DNA of 64,000 nucleotides from Lepisosteus oculatus (GCF_040954835.1 NC_090696.1:62232222-62296221); one strand, 5' to 3'; counted from the stretch's first letter, positions 1-13,507 are shown. Notes: a model not told the origin generated them from the letters alone. A program made the numbers and translations.

Positions 1-3000
1 TACAGTCATGTTGGGTGTAGAATAGTACAGAAATTTTGAAAATTACCTACTTAAGAGTTCAAGAGAAAACTTTATTTTACTTTTTAATTGAACAGAATTG
101 CTAATTTATTTTAATATTGCACATATGTGATTAATTTTAATTCCCCTTTATTAAGAGTTGTATCAAACCAAAAAAATAAGATTTAAGAAGAATTAAAAAA
201 TTCAAAACAGATGTCTTTTCTTTTGATTGGCCACTAAAAAGTGTAGAAAACAAATTGGAAGAACACCTTCAAAAACAATGTGAATTCATGAACCAAAACG
301 GATATAGTGTATTTATGTCTCAATATGCACAACCTTTGAACACTCTTACTTTCTTTGTTGACACTTTACTCTATTGAGAACTTGAAGCATTTCTGATAAA
401 ACTTGTGTCTTTGGATTTGGATTTTGGATGAGTGCCGATTGTAGTCTTGAGATCGGTGGTTGGAATCTGGTGCAGGGTTGTGGAGATATCCCTGGCACAT
501 AGCAGTTGGCTTGGTGTCTTGCCAGGAACCTGTCAGCTTACAGTGACATCTTTCCCCTCTCTCGTGCCTTACTTCCGCCATCGATGTTGTCAATGGCGAC
601 TGTACTTGATATATGAAAAAGAAGCCTGACAGTGTGCGTTTCAGAAGACGCCGTTTTTGTCATCACTGGTATGTGGATTGCTGGCAGTGAGTTAAGTTGA
701 TTAAGTCTTGTTATTTACAAATTGGATGCCTTAAAAGAAAATTGATTTTAAATTTAAAAGGAAAAACGGATGTCTATAAATCAGGTTTGTTGTACCGCAC
801 ATACAGTAGACAATATTGGATTGTGTGAGAATGGCTTGTGTTGATGACCTTCCATTAAATTGAATAAGAAAAATAGTGTAGCATACTGTGCAATAGCTGC
901 TGCTTACTAAAGTATCAAATGTTATATGCAGGGGTACCACAATTTCTATTACAGCCTTATGTCAGTCCAGTTTGGGGGTTTTATTTTTCTGTTCTATTTC
1001 TTCGGACAAGGATTTAGGCAAGTCTGAACTTATTCATTATGTACAGTATCTTTCTGGTTATGAAGATGATCAGTGATTTCTTCCATCTTACCAAGTGATT
1101 GGCCTCATGTATTGAAAAAGATTAGTGTAGACTGAATAGAGAAGAATGATGCCAGGAAGTTGAAGGGTTATAACACCAAATTACAGTATGCAGAGATACG
1201 AAAGATGGATACTGTATGTTCATGTGCAGCAGATGTTAACACTGCAGTTGAGGAGCTGGAATCCAGTCAAATTTCTTTCCTCCTCTGATCAAGAAAGACG
1301 TAAAATAGTACGCCTTTCAACCAGCTGCTTCCACTCTCACAGCAGAATTGGCTGTTTCTTTGTGCAAAAAACATGTCCTTGCTGAATTGGTTGCTTTGAA
1401 TTCGTGAAACCCAAATCTCTCCCGTTTTCTCTGTTTAGTCTGGTCCGAATAATCCTTTTCATATACCAGCCTGGAGATTTTTATCAATGTATGACATGCA
1501 GATTCCCTCAAGGTTTCTACTTCTGCCACTGTGCATTTTCACCCAGAGAACTTTAATGCAGTAAAGATGTTTTTAGACTTCATTGGTTTGGTCAAAGAGT
1601 TGCAAATGATAGCAAACTCAATGTAGATTATTCCAGATGGTTTTGTGGCTTTCTTGTGTAGCCCAGCACATTTGAAGTTGAAGTTTAGCTACAATTAGGC
1701 CAGGACCTGACTGATGTTGGCCTACTACGTGGCTACCCAGCTGGAACTAGTGAGCATAAGCTGACACGAACTTGGTTTTGACATTAATTTCAAATCTTAT
1801 GCCTTGTATTTTTCTTTCTGCTTTGTAATGTTAGCCTGTCTTCACACTAGAACTATTTTTATGGTCCTGGTTTGGGACCTTTGAAATAAAATCTATAAAA
1901 TTATGGTCTACTATGGAAATGAACCAAACAGATCTCCTGAAGAAGTGTTCACAATGCCTTGAATATATATATATAAATATTTGCACAAGGAAAAAAGAAA
2001 CCCAGCTACACTCAAAATCTGTCAGATTCCTACTTTTTTGTTTTCTATGGGTCCAACATTATGGTCAGAATATTAGTTTTCTTTCACCATAACTGGAAGA
2101 AGACCACCTACAGTATAAATCTCTGCAAAAGACCTTCTGGCGATCAGATTAATAAGGTTTCATGCCACAGGGTAAGAATGAATACAGTGTGTGCAGAAAG
2201 GAAGTGTGTGAAAACATTTCAGAACTGATAGATGAAAAGTGTGATACAGGAATGTCTATAATTTATCATTTATGAGCTTGCAACACTCTGCTAACTGTAA
2301 CCACCACTTGCTGTGTCCTGTATCAGTGACTGTAGTTAAAGGATTCAGCTGTCAGACTTTGATGGGAGAAAAACAAATGGTCTTATACTTCACTTGTTCT
2401 CTTAGCTCCTCAACCCTCTAAGCACTGAAATCCACTTGCTAGCTGCAATTAGGCAAGGTCCTGAGCTTCCCTTAATTTCAGAGCTTTTTCAAATTGAAAC
2501 CTTACCTTCAGGACACAATCATATGCAGCAGCTGAGTTTCATTTTGTTATTTCTGACCTGTTATAATTGGTATAGGATGTCTGAATGCACCACACTGTTC
2601 AGCAGTGGCTTCGTCTTGCCATGAGCATTGGAGCGAAGATGAGACTCTGAAACAGTCCTATAAAATGCATGCATCTCACACCTTTTAATAGCACAAGTCA
2701 TTATATAGCATGTTTGACAAAGGGAAGTCTGAATTGAAATCAAAGGATGTTTTCCTACTAATACTTTAAAAAGAATCTTCATTGAAGTGTTACCTGATAT
2801 TTCTTTTAGCAGAGCTTAGATGAGAAAAAGCAGTAAGTTACAGACCTTATATAACTTTAATTAGCTCCTTCTCCTGTGCATGTAAAGTCAAGTTAGCAGC
2901 AGCCTAAGTCTGGTCTATGTCTAGTAGCATTATGATTGAATGAAGATCTGCTTAATATTCATGTAGATAATTATTTGCGACTAATACTTTTACCTTTTTT

Positions 3001-6000
3001 AATGCTTTTATTTGCCTAATCCATCTGCATCTTTTAAGTCTGATTTACATTTTCATCTTGTCATTTTAAGTCACAACACTTGAGAAGTTTCTAAAATAGC
3101 ATAACTCCTTTCATGATTTTCTCATTAATATTATTAATAATAGTTGTAATCATAGTCTTGACAAGGATCTTTAGAATGCCACAGAAATCTCAGTCTTTTT
3201 TCCAAATAAATTGAACCTGACTATGGGTCAGGACTGCAGTCATAGCAGAGTCATAGCAGAGTCATAGACCAAGGAATTTACTCTCCTGAATCAATGCTGC
3301 AAAAAGAAAAATGTGCTTTTTTAAGATTAAATTTGCTGCTTTGTATTAATTGTAAAGAAAATAAGAATACAAAATTTAGAATTTTGTGTATAAGAGTATA
3401 GTTTTTTGTGAATACTAAATCGATAGTGTGTTTTTTCTTTGATGGTATGGAAGCATACTGTACACCTATTTTTCTCACTGTCTGGACTGGTTAACATATC
3501 GGCATTGGTTCTGTGAAATTTTTGTTCCATGTGTTCATTGAGATTGGTGGGCTTTCTTGGCACTCCTGGCTTCTATCAGGTCCACCCAGAACATTCTGGT
3601 AGCATTTTGTTTGTTTTCCTCTTTAGAAATGCATGGTTTTAAACGTTATGTTGGAATTTGAAACTGTCAGGGAGCCTACAACCACTGGGTATAATTGTGG
3701 TCAATTGTATGTCTTGGTACTTTGCATTTCGTTTCCCACAATTATTCAAATTTTCTCCAGACTCCAGTCTTTTCTTGGTAGGTTTCTTCTTATTTGTGGA
3801 TGTTTAAGCCCCTGTCTGTTCCCAGTTTGAAGATAGTGTTAGCAAGGAAGGCAAAGCAAAATGTATGTGTTCTAAACTTTTTTTTTTTCAGAAGAAACAT
3901 CCATAGACGTTTAGCTGTTCTTGTTTTGTTTTTTATGGACTCTTTCTCCTTATGTGGATTTTCGTGGATCATTTATGGTCAAAATATTGTAGTCTACCTC
4001 TTAGCCTGAAAAGTGAGTTACTTAAAAAAAAATATATATATATATTTTATGGAATATCAAATCTTCCCACAGCATGCCCCCTCTTTTGGCAATAGATTTT
4101 TGAATAGTGTAACAGTCTTTTGTTTTGCCTGTTGTGGAATGAATGATGGAATTCATTCGGTTTGAATTTATTAAAATAGTTGGGATGTTTTATGAATTAG
4201 GTTTGTCAGTGATTACCTATGTATTGGTAAGCTTTAATATAGGACAAGCCAAGGCGTTTCTATAAAATATCCCACTGCATGTGGATGAGACATAAAGTGA
4301 AGTGGGTTCAGCCACCCAGTATGTGGTGTGGACTGGAAAGCTTGTCCTGTGGATTATAAAATGATACAATTATTTTTTTTTAAAGAAAATGTTTCACAGT
4401 GTAACGGTATACATGTGAAGATGTGTCTTTTAACATTTTATATTGTATTTTTACTTCACAATAGAAGTAAACTCAACAATTTCATCCATTGTGAAATTGC
4501 ATGGAAAGTTCTATTTAAAAAAAAAAGGATAGGTCAAGATACATATGCCTACGGGCAGAATTTCTGTGACTGTGGTGTTGATTCCAGTAACTGAAATGCA
4601 TTCTTAAACGTGTACCGTATGTGGCATGTTGAAATATGGCTCCTCACTGTAAAAACTATGGTGCACAGTTATCCTTTACTGTAATAGGTGATGTGAGTAA
4701 CAACTAAGACCATGAAAGCAACCAAGCTTGTTAAACAAAGATTTTTTTTTTGCCTTGGACATTTTTAATTACATCTCTACAAAGTAATTATTAAATAATT
4801 ACATCTTTACAAAGTGTTGTTGACGAATCATGGACTTGGTGCACGCAAACCCAGCTAAGCGGTGAAGGAAATGGTAGGAGATTGGCACAAAAAGTGTATT
4901 CCCTTGTGCTTTTTTTTTTTTGCTTCCTGTGCCACTTCCTCTGCTTCCCCTGTTGCATCCAGAGGGTCTGTTTTTTTTCTGTTTTTACTTGACCTGCATC
5001 ACTGGTTGCGGTCTGCCATTGTTAATGTAGTCTTCCTTTGATTATGGCGTCTGGAAGAAAGGTGTCCAGGTAGAGGGAGGGAGAGGGTGGGAGGCAGCTC
5101 GCAGTCAGCTGTTTACTGTGAGGTCTGTTCTGTTTGTACTGGAGGTCTTTTTGGGAGAAGTTCTGGCTCCTACAGTCAATGCAGTCTGAATCCCCCCCCC
5201 CCCCTCCGCCCTCCCTGTTCCTTCCCTGAAATCTGCGACTCACAGCAGTTTCTTTGAAGCCTAACCACAGCAGAGGGAGCAGTCACAGTGATCCTTTGAT
5301 TGTGCCGCCCTGGCCTGCGGATCAGGCCGTGCAGGGGCATGCCTGGCTTGGCTAGACTTCAGCTGTGGCCCCCAGCAATGTCTCAGATGTGGGCAATCCC
5401 CAGTCTCTTCAGCACATGTCTGTGGTTTCTTGGAGGGATCCTGATGTAACTAGTCTGCACAGTTCTCGCTTGCTGAGGAGCTGAGGGGTGTTTACACTCC
5501 CAAGTCTCCAGTCCGGCTTTGTTTTGTTCCCCCCCAGTTTTTCAGGAGGAGTTTCAACCTTTTCCCCCCTCAAACTATGTTCCTAACGGAGGTAAAACAA
5601 ATACACGTTACTTACTGTACTTTATTTTCTGGGTGAAGGGAAGAATGTTAAAAGTTAACTAATGAAAAGGGAAAAGTTACTTTAAAAACCTGTAAAAGGA
5701 ATGTGTTGTTGGACGCCTGGTTTTGTATTTAGGCTTCCTAAGAATCTGCTGTTCGTGACGTAGTCAGATGTTTTGTCGTTCAGGAGAGCCAAATGCTGAT
5801 GGATTTATAAGCAAGAATGATAGTTTTCGGATTCCTCCCAGCAGGCAACAGGTCTTTCACATACAGTTTATTATGTAGTATAATAAAGACACTGAAACTC
5901 TATAATCTTCATAAGTGTACACAGAGAATAGTAAAAGTCAGAAGAGCAATTCTTTAGTCTTTTGTTTTCAGCATTTACCAATGGGACAGGTACTTTTCAC

Positions 6001-8633
6001 AGTTAAGGGAATAGATGTTGTTTTGCATCAGATTTCTCTATGCACTATATACACTGCTAAACCATAGAGCACTCCTTAAGAAGACAGCCTTGCAAGTGAT
6101 CCACCACAGATTTTACTACAAACATGGCACTCTCAACACCCCACTGATCTCCCAAGACACAGTTTAAGATGGTTGGGGTAACAAGCATTTAGTGAGGTCA
6201 TATTTCATTTCCATATTTAAGGAAGTTATGGGGGTAATTTCTAATTAGAATCTTCCTTTTTTCCTATCGGTGCAGAAACAAAGATATATAATTAGGTAGT
6301 GCTGCCTTAATTAAAACAGGATGCATAGCTGCTAAAGTGCAGCTTGACTTGGTCTCTTCAGAATCATCTGACCAGTTTGAGATCAGCTCATAAGAAATAC
6401 CTAAAGGACGAGAGCTGCTGCACAGCTGATTTTGAAACTTTACATCAGGAAATATTCTCTGTAACCTCCTATCCAAGACTTTTTTGCGACACCAGAATTC
6501 GATTCACTCAATAACTTAATTCAGCTATAACGTCTGCAGAAAGCTTAAAAGATGTAGCCAATAGCACGCTATTTTGTTCAATTTTATTACTTCCTGCTGC
6601 TAGATTTTTTTTTCTGCAAGCAAATTTTCAAATGTTTTTTTCAAGCGTACGAGTTTGAAAGAGACCCAAGCCGAGGGGAGAAGAGTGCAGGCAGGAGAGC
6701 AGCACAGCTGCGACCCTTTGATTTGTAGTCGGAGATGAAGGCCACGATTGAGAACCGTAGGGCCGGGCCAGTTATCTTAACCTCCCACACTTCAAAGACA
6801 GCCCGCCGCCCTGGCCAGGAGAAGCCAGCCCTTGAAACAGAAGAGTGTTTCATTTCCTCCTCGTCCAGTCGGCATTCCTGAGTGCTAATGGGGAGTAGCT
6901 CTTGAATCCCGGCGTTTGTGTCCGAGAGGCTGTGAAGGCCTGGACTGGCGCCCCCCACCCCCCCTCACAGCCTTCTTCCTCGACAGGAAGCCCAGTGTTT
7001 TCATCTGAGGCCGAGAGGAAAAACCTTCCCAGGAAGAGCCGGTCAGAGCAGGGCTTTGAAATCCTGGGATGAAAAGGGGAGAGGAGGTAAATAAAAGCGA
7101 CAGGGTGCTCTCACCGGCACTGCCTGCCCCGTTTTCCGCGGCTCGGGGTCAGCTCTCCCTGGGAAAGGCGGCTCTCCTCAGCCTCTTTCATCCACATGTG
7201 GCAAAGCCGTCTGGACGGGAACTGAGGAGGGGTGGGGGGTGGGAAGTCGGGAGGCTTTCACTGAAATGTCAAGAAGTAGAGATCGAGTTTCGGGTTCTCC
7301 CAAGCGACTGCCTGAGCGTCGCTTTGGTCTTTGTTTTTGGTCTTGCACAAAGCTTGGAAAAAACTCAATTTTGAATTACAAAAGAGTTTACTGTCAATAC
7401 CGAGATTTCTCCTTTTCCCTGGAGTTTTGAAATTGTAGCATAATTTTGCATATTGGTAAGCAAAATCTAATTGTATTTTGAATATTATGATCTGTACTAC
7501 CAACCCTCTGATGTCCTTATAACTAAACAAAGTATGGCTGGTTTGTGAACTTTCTTTGTGAAATTAAGCTTTTTTAATATTTTATATACAGTATATAGCG
7601 CACATCACTTGCACTAGTTTACAACCCATGCTGAAACAAGCTTCAGTACGTATGAATACATGCTTTTAGCCATTTTAAAACTATTTTTGGTTGCATAGCT
7701 TTTTTTTTGCTTAGGGAATTTAAAATCATCTTGCTTTGTTGGTCTGCTTTATTTCGGAAAGCTGGAAATGTGAGTTTTACTTTCCCCTCTTCTCTGTATG
7801 GTAACTGCCAAATATTCAACTGCAGGGTAGCAGAGATAAACATTTAGTTAGAAATTGCACCACAGTGGAGGAGATTACCTTATGTGTCAGAGTGACCTGC
7901 AGACTACAGAGATGAAAGTTTTATCTATATAGTGTTAAACTTGGGAAACTGTCAACAGAGACTGAATGCAAAATGCTAGATACCAATGAGGAGCACAACC
8001 ATGCAGTGAGAGACTTAAAATGAACTTCCAGCATGACTGGCAATCGTCTTAAATGGCTCATTCCCATGGGTTTGTTTTGTGCTTTACTTACCACCGTGAG
8101 CTGCAGGTTTTTGCCAAGGATACAGTGTAATTCCATGCGATTATTTCTAGTTCATACCGTTCATCTGAATAAACTATAAAGACTGTGGTTATCTTCAGAG
8201 TGAATATGCTGCCATTCTACAGGTAGAAACTGTGCTGCAGAAGTAATCTTTCTGTTAATTTCTGTACATTTTATTTTTGCTCTAACAGAACATCTGTTTA
8301 TCTATGAAGATTAGTATTACTATAGGAACAACAGAACCTATGGTAATACTATGGTGCTGTAATGGGAACAGAAGTATCTTAAAATACTGTCTTTCAAAAC
8401 CTGTTTTCTGTGTGATCAAAAAGTATTAATTTTTTGTGTCTCCACAAACCTCCTGCACATAAATATCTCATCAGGAACAGACTGAAGAACAATTTTGCAT
8501 GCTCGAAGTCCAGTAAGGGATGTTCATCAGCTTTAGAATTTGGATTCTATGCAGCAAATAAATGAGGACTGTATTGAGTTGAGACTGTGTTGACTGTAAG
8601 CTTGGCTTTAGTGTTGTTCTCTGCTCTTCCCAG
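1..8633 (+). other. LEF1: LEF1 last intron (3' portion), noncoding
   Basis: No coding exon of the LEF1 HMG box, nor the short canonical terminal exon, could be found here, so the stretch is read as the intron before the final LEF1 exon. The open frames in it are short and resemble no family I know. It holds a CpG-richer block at about 6640-7330, a poly-C run near 5190-5205, a three-fold 11-bp direct repeat at about 3239-3268, and four copies of the TCF/LEF core. No clear transposon was recognised. Short conserved enhancers cannot be excluded by eye. Confidence 0.6.
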
Positions 8634-8713
8634 GAGGAAAACGAAACACTTTCTCCACGTGCAAAGCGAAGGCAGCAGCTTCGGGGCCCCTTTTAGAGAT
8701 GGAAGCCTGCTAG
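8634..8713 (+). CDS. LEF1: LEF1, last coding exon (alternative C-terminus)
   Basis: LEF1 is the HMG-box transcription factor that works with beta-catenin in Wnt signalling in the nucleus. A pyrimidine-rich tract ending in CAG (8631-8633) is followed by a split codon and the frame GKRNTFSTCKAKAA...LLEMEAC, ending at TAG 8711-8713. This matches the C-terminal tail of the LEF1 isoform that skips the penultimate exon; in human the canonical isoform ends earlier, in MTAAYI, and reads this exon as 3' UTR. Sequence after the stop also tracks the human LEF1 3' UTR, for example the block around GTGCAAAAGGATC. The HMG box lies upstream of this window. The gene is convergent with HADH. Confidence 0.85.
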
Positions 8714-9325
8714 ACCCAAATGGCCCAGTCCACCCCAAGAGGAACCCAGAGCATTGACAACGTTCTTCATCCTGCAGTCACTGCTTTAGAGACACTGAAC
8801 TGTAAAGACAATCACACTCTGACCCTCACTTGAACACAGTATGCACACAAAAAAAAACCCAACAAAATATCAACGTTCTCACAGCCACAAACTCGCCACC
8901 TGTTTTGAAGAGTACAAATTCCTGGATTCTCACAGTCGCACATGCCTGTGTCTAAGCTGTTTACGAACACCTCAGTTTTTTTGTTTTTTTCATCCTACTG
9001 CCCTCTACAGCACTCCTTCTGCCTGGCACACTAGATATTTTTATCCACATTTGGCTAGAAAGCATGCCCCCCCCTTGTTTTCACCTTGGCACACACCCTG
9101 TTCAGACTACATTGCCACGCAGAACATAGAGGGATCATGTGTTGTCAAGGAAACGGACACTCAAACCTCTGTTAGTTAAAACAAAATGGTGCAAAAGGAT
9201 CAATGCCGATTAGTTTTTTTGGGGTTCAAGTTTATTTTGAATGCTTTTATATTTTAACTTTTAAGTTTTAATTTCTTGGTGTATATTTTCAGTGGTTGTT
9301 TTTGTTTTTATTTTTTTATACGGAA

Positions 9326-9406
9326 AATAAATAAGCTTTGGAAACAGGAAGGCCATGTTTTTTGTTTTTCCTGTTGAAGCGTCTTGCAGAAATGAGAAAA
9401 AATAAA
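9326..9406 (+). terminator. LEF1: LEF1 proximal poly(A) signals
   Basis: AATAAA occurs at 9326-9331 and again at 9401-9406, after T-rich sequence. Human LEF1 also has clustered proximal signals here. Use of either site is inferred. Confidence 0.5.
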
Positions 9407-9858
9407 GGCTTCTTTTGATAACTATTTGTAACAAATAGTGACCTCTCAGTCTTTGTCAAATGTACATTAGAGCTCAATACGTGTACTTTTTTAAAAAGTT
9501 GTCAAGATATGTCAGTTATACTTTTCTTGGTATTTTTGCAGGTGATTATATGAACAAGCAGTTAAAATAGGCAACCAGAAGCCTATATTTTCCTTTCTCA
9601 ACAAACAAATGGAACAAATATATATATATATCCCAGCACTTGGCAGTCTATTTTATTGCAATGTATTTGTCTTCTGTTTCTGGTAGCTAATAGTGATCTT
9701 ATGCCATTTCTACTCCATGCAAGCATTTCTGTAACATTTTTAGTATTAACTGATACATTTTTCCTTTATTTTTGAATCACTGTCAACTTGGGATAGCACT
9801 TTGCTTCCAAGTGGTTACATTTTAAATGTGTTTAAACATATTTTTGTTTTTTTAAGAA

Positions 9859-9864
9859 AATAAA
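9859..9864 (+). terminator. LEF1: LEF1 distal poly(A) signal
   Basis: AATAAA lies about 1.15 kb after the stop codon, in the same relative place as the end of the mammalian transcript. Cleavage would fall near 9880. Confidence 0.55.
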
Positions 9865-10044
9865 AAGACAGCATTGACTGAAAATTGAGTCTCTGTGTTA
9901 CAGTTTTTAACAATGCATTGTCAGTACAGTCTATCAGGATAATTACAATACTTACAGTAGTTTACTACATTTTGATTGCCAAAAGAAATGGATGAGAAAT
10001 GTGTTTTGTGCAATCGTTCCCCATTATTCAAAATGACCACATGT

Positions 10045-10375
10045 ACAGTATGGTGCCTTGCAAAAAAGTTCTTCACTCCCTTACAATGATGTCACATTTT
10101 GTCAATTTGCATAATGAATAAACATGAATGTGTTTTCAATTAAACATTGAGTGCTCAAACATAATTTAAGGGTGAAAGAAGTGAAATGGCTGCAGGAACT
10201 GCAAAGAAAAAAACATGTTGATTGCATAGGTACAGTATTCATCTCTTTTTCCTCCAACAAATGATTGATGTCAACACGTGGTAAAAGGGTTTGTGGCCAC
10301 ACAACCATTGTGATGAGCCTTGAGGACATTTGATTCCTGCCTTTTGCCGAGAGCATGAAATAATGTGAAAACTAT
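10045..10375. mobile_element. DNA-transposon-like repeat fragment
   Basis: The block opening with TGGTGCCTTGCAAAAAAGTT and continuing into CACATTTTGT resembles the ends of small nonautonomous DNA elements common in fish. No second inverted end could be defined, so the right border is approximate and the family is not assigned. Confidence 0.4.
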
Positions 10376-12566
10376 CGGCACTCCTTATAGTTATTTATTG
10401 TCCACATGAACTATTGTAACTTGCAACTTCAAGTGTACCATGTGTGAATGAAGAGGTCATGCATTTAAACATTTTTTCTGTTTTCCAGCATCCCACACAA
10501 TTCATGCTAACTGCCTCTGCATTAACTGAACTGCAGATCTGTTTTTCACTTTTACAGTACAGGAGCTACTGCACACCATCTTCTAACTTGGAATCTCACT
10601 CAGAGCAGCTCCTAAGAAGAGTACACACTTTTAACCATCTCCACTGAATTCTGACTCTTTAATTACACTTCTGATGCAGCGCAAAAAGAACAGGCAGTTC
10701 ATTTCTGAATGGCCTTAGCTGAAATGTGGAGATGACTTCAAAGCGCTGAAGGAACAGTCATTTAAATCTTGATGTAAACCTGCTGTTTGGTCACATTAAA
10801 GATAGAACACTGAGTATAGATCTTTCCTTCCATTCTTCTACCTCTCCCACTCAATGTATTCAGTCTCAGAAGGATGAGTTGAATCAATTATAATTCACTT
10901 TGCTGTGCTGGACAAATGCAGATTAGCCAAACCTCCATGTTCCTCAGCTCTTTTCATCACTTAATATGGCACCTTTGATGCTATGATCTTGCCCTCAGCA
11001 TTGTCTTACAAGAACACTTATAAGTAGAGAGGCGTTGCAGGTTGACAGATATCCCTTTAGCCTTGGTCAGCTTTCTTCTGCCATTATAAAACAGGTCTCC
11101 GAGCTGTTTCCAGCCAGCCATCAAAGAGAATACATTTTTGAATAATTTAAAAGCGTGTGTTAATTTTGCGCTGTTTCTTACCCACAGATCCCAGCAAGGC
11201 TGCAGTTATCACATGGTGAAATATCCTGAATTTCACTACACTTCTTCACAAAGGTTTTTTTACCATTTTGAGATTAAAGCCTCAAAAGCAGGACTGGTCA
11301 ATATCATGGGTGGTCTGTCCTTCCACAAGTGAGACATCCAGCAATTAGAAATGCCAGATAAGGAACGGCTTGAGTATGGGTAACTGTTGATTGAATTTCT
11401 GATTGAATTATGAGTAGGAATGGGAAGGGCAATTAAATTCTCATCATGACACTGTGACAGACTCAGAGACAATGTGCTCATGCCAAAACATATTGTTCAA
11501 GACCTGCAAGTACTTAGTTTTCAAATATAAATATATATATTTTTAAGTGTGTTTAAGGCACAGTTTCTAGGATGACTAGCCCACTTTCAAACATCTATTT
11601 TTTTATACACCTACATGTTGGGACAGTACAGTTTCAAAATCCAAGTTTGTAGGTTGGTACAATTTTAAATGACCATTTGTTAGAAAGAACTAAAATAAGG
11701 TTATTAACTGATTGCACTGTTATTAAATGGTAAAAAAGGTACTATTACAAAAAACTATTTATTTTTTAGATTTTTCTCCTCATACTGCTCTGTAGTATAA
11801 AAAGATCTGTGTATGTAGGCCAGATATATTTGTCTTACTAGTCTAAGGTTCACCAATACAGCAGTATGCCTCTTAGCTTACAAATTTTTGCCATATTTTG
11901 AAAAGCACTATACTGGATTACTTAATATCACATTTAACCTACTGTACAAAGAAAACAATCCTGTAAAACAAGAAACAGGCTATGTAATAAGTACAGTAAT
12001 AGGAAAAATGATCTGTACTTGGCTATGTCCAGTGGTACTCACTTCTGTTCCTTAAACTGTATTCCTCCATCTATGAAGGGTCTGCTAAGGACTGATAAGG
12101 AAATGGAGGGAAGAAAATAGCTTAATTAATGTAATTATGAAGGACCAAGATGGAACAATAAACAGTCTGAAATAAGGCATCCCAGAGCATGATACTTTTA
12201 ACCTCTGCTCTGGGGATTACAGTGCACATTTCAAGATATCTGCATCTCCCCTCATCCCACCCTCTGGTTCGGGCACCTCCCCAGTACCAAAGATATTACT
12301 CCTGTTCCAACCAGTGACACACGAGGCCATCATTTCAGAAAGTGTCATAAAATGAGGCAGATGTTTTTTTCATTCGTCATTTTTTAAAGAGCTTGTGCCA
12401 GACAAAATCAAATTTGCCAAAGTGTATCAATACAAAAGGCATCTCTGAAAAGTCGTAGAAGTAATTAGTGATTTCACAAAAGTCACAAGTCAGCATAAAC
12501 AAAACCAGATGCTTAAATCCAGTTGAGTCAAGGACCTGCCTCTGCTTTTATTTGTGATGCCACCTC

Positions 12567-12578
12567 GCCCTCTTGTGG
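12567..12578 (-). promoter_or_regulatory. CTCF-like motif
   Basis: On the - strand this reads CCACAAGAGGGC, one mismatch from the CTCF core CCASYAGRKGGC. It lies between convergent LEF1 and HADH. One motif occurrence is weak evidence. Confidence 0.3.
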
Positions 12579-13195
12579 CCCTACTCTCCAACTGCATCTT
12601 AATGACGTTTCTTATTCTACCATAGACTACATACTGTTTAAAAGGGCTTAGTCTCACTTATAGAACTAGAGCCTCACACATCATTAACATATTTTGAGAC
12701 TTACAACAACACATGCACAAATTTAAGTGTACCAATCTATATGCATATATTGGTGTCAACATTTTTAAATGAAACAGTTTATACAAAAAGGCAGCCTTTG
12801 ATAAAGACCACTAAACTAGGAACATATTATGTTTTACTAAAAGACTAAAATTCACTACTGTCTTTTTGGGCATTCACTGCCCTTCAAAATCTTTAAAACT
12901 TAAATGCCAGAAGAATAAAACAATAAGAAGCTGGTAGATTCCTTTTTGTTAGGTTGAGCTGCTATTGACTAATAGCTTTTCCCGCAGACCTGTACATTTC
13001 TCAACCGAAACCCTGCTCAAATACAGAAGTAGCCCCACAACAATGAAAGACAAAAAACGCATAACCAATGAACACAGAAAGTTAACTTCAAATGATGAGT
13101 AACCCCCTATGCTTGAGAAAATGTACCAATTCACTAAATTAGGAGTCAAAACATAAAACATATTAGGTAGGCAACACAAGTATCTTCAATGAACC

Positions 13196-13201
13196 TTTAA
13201 T
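13196..13201 (-). terminator. HADH: HADH poly(A) signal candidate (ATTAAA)
   Basis: ATTAAA on the - strand about 310 bases after the HADH stop codon, followed by GT-rich sequence. A stronger AATAAA further downstream on the - strand (12552-12547) is an alternative end. Confidence 0.45.
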
Positions 13202-13507
13202 GACACAAACACCTGCAAAAACGTCAGTCACAAAGATGACATCCAGAAGAACAACAAAAGGCAAAGAAGTTCCACCACAACAACGTTTCATTTTAGTGCT
13301 TCAGAAGGCACCGAGGCTGCACCTGAAATTTCATAAGTGCGACAACAATACAACCTTCGAATGCATAGCGCAACACACCCCCTTCAGATTCACAGCACCT
13401 TTCACATTTTACTTTCAGTCGCTGTCCCTTTTCTCTTTCCAAGCCAATGTCAGCGTTCTAAAGGGCGGAAGAGAGGCAGCCCCTTAGCCGTTATGGAAGG
13501 CCGCCTG

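Larger units (their letters stand above)
8714..9882 (+). other. LEF1: LEF1 3' UTR
   Basis: Untranslated continuation of the last LEF1 exon. Several blocks look conserved with the mammalian UTR: the stretch after the stop with GACAATCAC near 8808-8816, GTGCAAAAGGATC near 9188-9202, and T-rich runs before AATAAA. Open frames inside it, such as 8841-9179, are chance frames. The distal end is set by the AATAAA at 9859-9864. Confidence 0.75.
9885..13180. other. LEF1-HADH convergent intergenic region
   Basis: AT-rich spacer between two converging genes. It holds a DNA-transposon-like fragment at about 10045-10375, a further CCTTTGAT motif at 12795-12802, a possible distal HADH poly(A) signal at 12547-12552, and a CTCF-like motif at 12567-12578. 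No coding sequence was recognised. Confidence 0.6.

Noticed and set aside
6641-6958. 105-codon - strand frame in the LEF1 intron
   Set aside because: GC-rich block with a chance open frame; no recognisable family and no matching splice partners.
8841-9179. 112-codon + strand frame
   Set aside because: Lies in the LEF1 3' UTR; surrounding conservation with the mammalian UTR does not follow codons.
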